From Candidatus Woesearchaeota archaeon (GTDB lineage Archaea > Nanobdellota > Nanobdellia > Woesearchaeales > JAGWAF01), in NCBI GenBank assembly GCA_016932755.1, contig JAFGCE010000046.1, positions 1-18,313 on the forward strand: a stretch of DNA of 18,313 nucleotides, given 5' to 3'. A program made the translations under genes and the position numbers. Below are positions 14,301-18,313 of the stretch, one piece after another. Under the pieces are notes generated by a model. It did no database searches. It saw only the letters and a program-made list of their open reading frames with translations, and had not been told where the DNA came from. The stretch's first letter is position 1; each line of letters begins with the position of its first letter.

Positions 14301-16319
14301 CTGGATACTTTCTTTACATCAAATGTCGGGTCAAAGATAATGCTTGATGCTTTCGGCGAGGGAGGATGGAACGCCAAAGCAGTTGATTTATTGATTGGCG
14401 AGATGGAGGAAAAAGGCCTAAAGAACATTGACAGCCTGTTTTATAATGTTGATGTTGGTGACCTCAAGAAAATCGGAAAACAGTTATCCGACGCAATTGA
14501 CAACCAGGGACCTGAAGCTGCAAAAGAATTGTTCAGGTCAGGGGCGCTTTTTGAGGGTTTCAGGCCACTGGGCAAAATAAATATTGACAATGTAAACGGC
14601 GACCAGCTTAAGAATTTCAAGAAGATTGCAGATAAAGAGTCAGGCTATATAGACTATGTCACCAGCGATGGAACCATAATAAGGGATGCCTTTTTCTTTA
14701 AGCCTATAACTGGAACTACTGGAATGGATTACAGGGTCAGGGATGTTTTGATGTATAAATTAAACAAGATGCTTGACAAAGGAGAGAGCGCAATCTTTGT
14801 TCCGGAGACTAAAATTGTCAGCAGGGTCCCTGAGTTAGGAGACGGGGTTTTGATTGAAACTATCAGCGGGAAAACAGTTTATGACGCTATAAAAGATACA
14901 ACCAAAATAACATACAAAGACGAGATACTACAAAAGGGTTCTGAGTATTTTATTGGGAAAGGGCTGATTACAGAAGCCCAGACAGTTAAGGTTCAAAGAA
15001 TGATGCTGAGGGATTTCTTCTTTGGGCAGGTTGACAGGAATTTAGGGAATATAATGATAACCGGCGAGAAGAAGTTAGTCTTTATAGACAACGAGAACTG
15101 CTTAAAGAGCTTTGGAACCAAGGGAGCATTATTTGAAAAACAGTTTAGTTTTGACTCCATGTTTGGAGGAGACGCTTCTTTCAGCCACATCTACCCCGCG
15201 CACTGGAACAATTTCTTTTATAATGACCTAGCAAAAATGTGGAAAAGCGGGGATGCCGGCAAAAAGCAGGTTCTCGATATACTCAATCCGGAATTTGATA
15301 AGCTGAAAAACCTAAAGAGGGCTGATATTGAAAAGCTTGTGCCTGCCAATAGCCTTTCTAAAAGCGACAGCAATGAACTAAACTCAGTATTGGACAAAAT
15401 TTTTGAAAGAGGCGGAAGAAAAGACCAGATGATTGAGGAATTTAAAAAATGGAACGATATGCTCTCAAAATCACTGGATGAGCCTGCTGGCGGGGTAAAA
15501 ATCAAGACACTCACAACAGTCCAGATTGACGATGCCATAAAAAGTCTTGGCGCAGGGCTGGGGAGCACAGAAAAAACCACGTTAAAAAAAGCTTTTTCAC
15601 TGATGGATGCTGATGCTGCAAAAGAAGTTATCGGAAAGATGAAATTTGCAGAGGTAGGAGGGTCAAAAGATTTTGCTACCTTGCTGCAAGTTTTTGATGG
15701 TGCTGATGATGAAGCAATGGGAGCTCTTACCCACATATTCAGGCAGCTTTTTACAGAACAGACAGATGAGGCTGCAGAAAGGATATTATCCAAGTACAGC
15801 TATCTTGGGCTTGAAAATAGGGGGTTTGTAGGAGACAAAGGGCTAAAATGGGGGGCAACAGACGGAGGGTATCTTTTTAGAGGAGTCCCAAATGGAGCCT
15901 GCCCATCCCCTGAAGAGTGGCTGGAGAGAGGCATATTTGCAAGAGGAGTAAATGATGATAAAATTGCACATATTATGGGATACACAAAGACTACATCTGT
16001 GCCTGATTTTTTTGACGTTACAAAAAAATCTGCTTATGTTGGCGCATCAAAGAATCCGGAGATTGCAAGGAAGTTTGCTGAGGGGGATGGGTTTATATTT
16101 TTAATCAAGAATACTGGGCAAGGAGAAGAAGCTGCGGAAACAATAGCTAAAAACTTTAATAAAATACTAAATCCAAAACCAGAGTACACCGAAAGCGCAT
16201 TATCCGGTTTTGAGCAGGAATTTGAAGTGCTGTTTAAACAACAAATCCCCCCGGAGAATGTTTTGGGCTACATAGAAGTTGAAGATTACCAATTAGTCGG
16301 AGGGTTTATTAAAAAATGA
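11379..16319 (+). CDS. Giant Cys-rich surface protein with PI3/4-kinase-like and ADP-ribosyltransferase-like domains (1646 aa)
   Basis: Residues are counted from ATG 11379. A signal peptide covers about 25-57 (basic 'NKKSQARQ', hydrophobic 'IYSLLLIGILLLALIPL', cleavage near AAA-SSC). Residues 61-657 hold about 69 Cys: three MopE-type metal-binding motifs (193-208, 220-235, 295-310), two other repeated Cys modules, and a calcium-loop-like 'CDLDEDYYSTEVELKYGANP' (622-641). A hydrophobic segment lies at about 671-698 and a weaker one at 836-860. The rest has only four Cys. Residues about 1090-1300 resemble a PI3/4-kinase or FAM20-like core: Lys1108 in 'FFFKPI', catalytic 'DRNLGNIM' (Asp1219, Asn1224), metal-binding Asp1237 in 'VFIDN'. 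Residues about 1495-1635 resemble cholera-type ADP-ribosyltransferases: Arg1501, 'YVGAS' 1553-1557, Glu1612/Glu1614. The start is uncertain (GTG 11418, or an unusual ATT 11451 behind GGGGGGA, are alternatives). It overlaps the next gene by ATGA. Confidence 0.8.
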   Translation: MFTPVYVYFFPKKVVVCVQQGGPKINKKSQARQIYSLLLIGILLLALIPLNVVDVAAASSCDECYLNDGKCDITECEEELGCLWCESEDCDKTCPCVPASQGCSGYGVGEYCQFDAQCSLGLHCSGHKGGFVTEQACCPEGKEWDYETQSCGTEQSQYDTYTEENEDELYDYFEDLFQFTDGTSFGVCKPGVCVNGDADCDGITDPGCATQNCESSKEICNQKDDDCDGVIDDDCESFCNKCGKDNHWYTLGMGNFCDEEECKALGAGCSYKSGWPGGSCTETISVDAKCVPEVCNGIDDDCDLLVDEECYAEGEDQESVDFAEILFDTLREAYHNKECASQEDCGGFLTCYKYGSVQKCCFDYEDIVAGNCKDPRKPVNASCDSDEKCQTGYCSKGVEGYLQGMGGPLFDTAETLSTASRVMSPIEPVYQELDIGFGKCCPEGTDYDTATKSCIKGGTFSLKGSSEYCKEKKLKGYSCEDGEGNCEYDDECKGGSYCVVRNLKTNICCPKGTTYDGEKCVETKKTVCSECGGGWFNSCDEDECFSIGPNCEFNEEIKTCYEKLSLRHGEGNCNAEGTKGCYAAGEELRCSVANGYGVCCYPWEEQNPANKRCRAVCENDFCDLDEDYYSTEVELKYGANPLIKEDTPSVRIQIEECNTPFETQRYATNKIINSVMFIISSVSMGLGSSIVASIASFLKEFSIETPMVIFNGKVSGIGSGAVYGLFDDISFATKIATSPALLADYVMDLATKKQEVTGKNPAAEEDIVEKYKDAEIDHSMRNDMFYRTSQLAYESYDGLYKQDKLNQQLKAIFGVEEDCTARQECLKQIFTKSFTTGFFGGYIWEQILLLGKVGGFIVKAGVKGGSKTLQILGKTIQYIDDPIRYGIITPIGTLIKSTKVLNKFEATGIQQLLKASDDPAEAAFNSIELANFVSKNKLVWSNIDVKGFKKMMGGYTELRQFLLKSMDDVEAAKALDTFFTSNVGSKIMLDAFGEGGWNAKAVDLLIGEMEEKGLKNIDSLFYNVDVGDLKKIGKQLSDAIDNQGPEAAKELFRSGALFEGFRPLGKINIDNVNGDQLKNFKKIADKESGYIDYVTSDGTIIRDAFFFKPITGTTGMDYRVRDVLMYKLNKMLDKGESAIFVPETKIVSRVPELGDGVLIETISGKTVYDAIKDTTKITYKDEILQKGSEYFIGKGLITEAQTVKVQRMMLRDFFFGQVDRNLGNIMITGEKKLVFIDNENCLKSFGTKGALFEKQFSFDSMFGGDASFSHIYPAHWNNFFYNDLAKMWKSGDAGKKQVLDILNPEFDKLKNLKRADIEKLVPANSLSKSDSNELNSVLDKIFERGGRKDQMIEEFKKWNDMLSKSLDEPAGGVKIKTLTTVQIDDAIKSLGAGLGSTEKTTLKKAFSLMDADAAKEVIGKMKFAEVGGSKDFATLLQVFDGADDEAMGALTHIFRQLFTEQTDEAAERILSKYSYLGLENRGFVGDKGLKWGATDGGYLFRGVPNGACPSPEEWLERGIFARGVNDDKIAHIMGYTKTTSVPDFFDVTKKSAYVGASKNPEIARKFAEGDGFIFLIKNTGQGEEAAETIAKNFNKILNPKPEYTESALSGFEQEFEVLFKQQIPPENVLGYIEVEDYQLVGGFIKK

Positions 16320-17431
16320 AAAAAAGATTTGAAAGATTAATGGAAGAAAATAAAGAACTTATCAAAAAATTAGCACTTGAAAAAGAACTTGAAGTTTTAA
16401 ACAGGCTTCCTAAAGAGATGGATAATCCCGAATTTAAAATCGGATATGTGGTGAATATGCTGTGGGTCATAACAAGGTCAATAGTGAATTATCTCCAGTA
16501 CGCAATAGAGTGCAAGCCTGAATTAAAAGACAAAGCGACGAGCTTTAGAAATAAGCTCGGCATTGATTTATTTCCATTTTACGTTTACAAACCAGAACTT
16601 GCTCTGGCAAGAAACAAATTCCTTGAAAACGTCGATAAATTAAAGCAAGAATATTCTTTTTTTAAGGAATTTGCGGATAAGATGGATGATTTTGAATACA
16701 TATTGGGGTCTAAATTTTTAGAAGTCTATTATAATAAGCAGGATTCTGCGCTAGACACCCCTAAATTTACCGAGAATGCAAAAGCCTATTTTCATTTAAC
16801 TCAGTTTTGCAGAGAATTAAGCAAAAAGAAAGGCGGCAAAGACAATGCAAAAAAAATAATGCAGGACCTAGCCAGCCCAAACAAAGAAACAAGGCAAAAG
16901 GCAGTTTCAATATTTTTTGATAACCAGGGCTATCTTAAGTACGGGGATATGCTGGATGAATTGCGGTTTAAAAATAATTATATCAAAGAGCTGATACTCA
17001 ACAAATATGAAGAGTCCCTGCAGATGATTGCAATAATGGCTGGCTATTTCCAGCTTGGGAACTTCAGCCATCCCAGAATGGAACAGATGTCGCACATGAT
17101 ATCTGGCCAGAATGATAAGGACGAATCCTTGAAACTAAGTTTGGCGCTGTTCAAAAGATGCGTAAACTATCTTGATAAAACAAGTGTTAATAAGACTGAA
17201 TCTACAATCTCGGAATATTTCTATTTTAAAGATGCAAGCCCCACAAGCCTTGCTTTGTTTTTTTCATTAATGTACATTGATTATTGCTTAAAAAATTTTT
17301 ATAAACTTTCAAAAGAATTTGACAAAATAATTGACAGTATTGATTTCAAAAAGTTTGGGCTGCAGGATTCTTTTAAAAAAGATTTTATCGGCACAATAGC
17401 AAAAGCAAGGGAAGAAAGGGACAGGGGGTAA
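16316..17431 (+). CDS. Hypothetical helical protein, translationally coupled partner of the giant protein (371 aa)
   Basis: Not recognised. The start ATG overlaps the giant gene's TGA (ATGA) and is preceded by GGAGGG at 16299-16304, so the two are translated together and probably in fixed proportion. It has no signal peptide or convincing membrane segment. It is charged and mostly helical: an N-terminal coiled-coil-like helix (residues 1-35, 'MKKRFERLMEENKELIKKLA'), helices through 'VVNMLWVITRSIVNYLQYAI' (about 45-64), and a C-terminal helical half with 'SLALFFSLMYIDYCLKNFYKLS' near 315-336. It is presumably cytoplasmic. Given the effector-like domains next door, it could be an inhibitor, chaperone or adaptor for the kinase or transferase domain. 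That is inference from position only. Confidence 0.8.
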   Translation: MKKRFERLMEENKELIKKLALEKELEVLNRLPKEMDNPEFKIGYVVNMLWVITRSIVNYLQYAIECKPELKDKATSFRNKLGIDLFPFYVYKPELALARNKFLENVDKLKQEYSFFKEFADKMDDFEYILGSKFLEVYYNKQDSALDTPKFTENAKAYFHLTQFCRELSKKKGGKDNAKKIMQDLASPNKETRQKAVSIFFDNQGYLKYGDMLDELRFKNNYIKELILNKYEESLQMIAIMAGYFQLGNFSHPRMEQMSHMISGQNDKDESLKLSLALFKRCVNYLDKTSVNKTESTISEYFYFKDASPTSLALFFSLMYIDYCLKNFYKLSKEFDKIIDSIDFKKFGLQDSFKKDFIGTIAKAREERDRG

Positions 17432-17434
17432 AAA

Positions 17435-18313
17435 ATGAAAAAAGTATTCTTATTGTTTGCACTATTGATGGTGTTTCCTGTTTTGGCAAATGCGGAAATA
17501 TTAAACTATGAAACAGGGATATATGAGGAGTATGACATGGATGAATGGACCCTGTTATACATACAGAACGGCGATTTGTGGGAAGCAGACGGGGAACTGA
17601 ACGAACCGGTTACTATCCAAAAATTTGATATTCCTTCAGATAAGGCAATAAAAAGCATTGAAATAACAGAAAAAAGAAGCCCAAAAGAGTTCAAACTTAA
17701 TCTCCCGCAGGTAGAATATTCAGGGGATTATTATTCTTATGTACCCAGGGACTGCTATTATGACCAAAGGGAGGCATATATGGTTGTGTCTTCTTATGAT
17801 TATGCAGACACAGCGTCAGTTTCTTTGGAAGTGCACCCAATGGAGATAACAGACTGCGAAAAAGGAGTTTTTACCCTGTACAGGGAAATGGATTTTGAGA
17901 TTGAATATTATGAAGAAAATAAGATTAAGTCAGTTGATTATGACAGCTTAACTCCCGGCGAAGAAACAACACTTAATTTTGAGCTGGAGAACAGGAATCC
18001 GGAATCTGAAATAATAGTATATGATGACTGGGGCAATGAACTGGCATCAAAGGAAGTTTATTCAGACACAGAAAAAGTGGCTGTGGCTGTCCCTGGAGAC
18101 ACCCCCAACTTATACCTTAACGTAGAATATTATGAAGAGGGCAACGTAGTCGACCGCGCTGTTATAACCCAAAACCTTGACTGGGGGGACATGGACTTCA
18201 GGGTTCTTGTATCCGAAAGTGTACTGGAATTTCCATTGGCTTTACAGATAGACAACGAAAAAGGAGAAGAAATATCTGTTAAGCTCAAAATAGCCTCCAT
18301 CAATTCAGAATCA
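17435..18313 (+). CDS. Secreted beta-rich protein, 3' end outside window
   Basis: Starts at ATG 17435, 3 bases after the previous stop, with GGGGG (17424-17428) as a weak ribosome site; the frame stays open to the window end (293 codons seen). A textbook signal peptide, 'MKKVFLLFALLMVFPVLANA', precedes Glu21. The visible mature part is rich in Tyr, Asp, Glu and Val with alternating strand-like segments and only two Cys close together in the first third ('RDCYYDQ' and 'ITDCEKG', possibly a disulfide). 'VSLEVHPMEITDCEKGVFTLYREMDFEIEYYEE' (in two parts) recalls the pro-region of gingipain-like C25 peptidases ('v.v.P......g.l.ly..~~v.v.y'), and 'LTPGEETTLNFELENRN' looks like an Ig-like/CARDB-type linker domain. 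Any protease domain would be beyond the window. Surface or extracellular location is well supported, function is not. Confidence 0.78.
   Translation, partial: MKKVFLLFALLMVFPVLANAEILNYETGIYEEYDMDEWTLLYIQNGDLWEADGELNEPVTIQKFDIPSDKAIKSIEITEKRSPKEFKLNLPQVEYSGDYYSYVPRDCYYDQREAYMVVSSYDYADTASVSLEVHPMEITDCEKGVFTLYREMDFEIEYYEENKIKSVDYDSLTPGEETTLNFELENRNPESEIIVYDDWGNELASKEVYSDTEKVAVAVPGDTPNLYLNVEYYEEGNVVDRAVITQNLDWGDMDFRVLVSESVLEFPLALQIDNEKGEEISVKLKIASINSES

Noticed and set aside
15218..15793. 191-codon minus-strand open frame inside the giant gene
   Set aside because: Ser/Phe/Pro-rich shadow product, no ribosome site or promoter, and the plus strand there is clearly coding.

Overview
The window looks like chromosome from an archaeon, most likely a DPANN-type lineage (Woesearchaeota/Pacearchaeota-like; inference, no marker settles the phylum). 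Reasons: an archaeal/eukaryotic-type signal peptidase with a Ser-His-Asp layout, a type II methionine aminopeptidase, FtsZ with an archaeal-style C-terminus, and TATA boxes of the TTTATAAA/TTTAAATA kind 20-30 bases before short or absent leaders. No tRNA, rRNA, CRISPR array or insertion sequence was seen.

Layout. 1-658: the end of a gene resembling the C-terminus of a low-molecular-weight phosphatase/arsenate reductase, overlapped by a small basic protein. 773-5949: signal peptidase I, a 1229-residue tail-anchored coiled-coil protein of unknown function, and methionine aminopeptidase, all on +. 5958-7735: a small predicted winged-helix protein on -, divergent from ftsZ. They share about 300 bases holding two back-to-back promoters, repeated AGTATA motifs and, inside the ftsZ leader, three long perfect complementary segments that would form a pseudoknot or switch. 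7859-9718 (-): a helical hypothetical protein and histidyl-tRNA synthetase. 9785-10955 (-): two unrecognised genes, each preceded by the same 30-base sequence with a hairpin against the Shine-Dalgarno site; the second gene appears frameshifted. 11003-11378: a non-coding stretch with small hairpins and a promoter. 11379-18313 (+): an apparent operon of a 1646-residue multidomain protein, a 371-residue partner overlapping it by ATGA, and a secreted protein cut by the window end.

The most unusual locus is the last. The giant protein has a signal peptide, about 69 cysteines in roughly 600 residues (MopE-type C-x6-C-x7-C repeats plus two further repeated cysteine modules), a hydrophobic segment, then an almost cysteine-free half. 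That half contains a PI3/PI4-kinase-like or FAM20-like catalytic core (DRNLGNIM, then FIDN) and, at the C-terminus, a cholera-toxin-like ADP-ribosyltransferase domain (FRG, YVGAS, EQEFEVLF followed by IPPENVLG). This reads as a surface-anchored signalling or effector protein with a co-translated partner. The domain calls rest on motifs read by eye and need profile or structure searches.

The second notable element is the ftsZ leader RNA.
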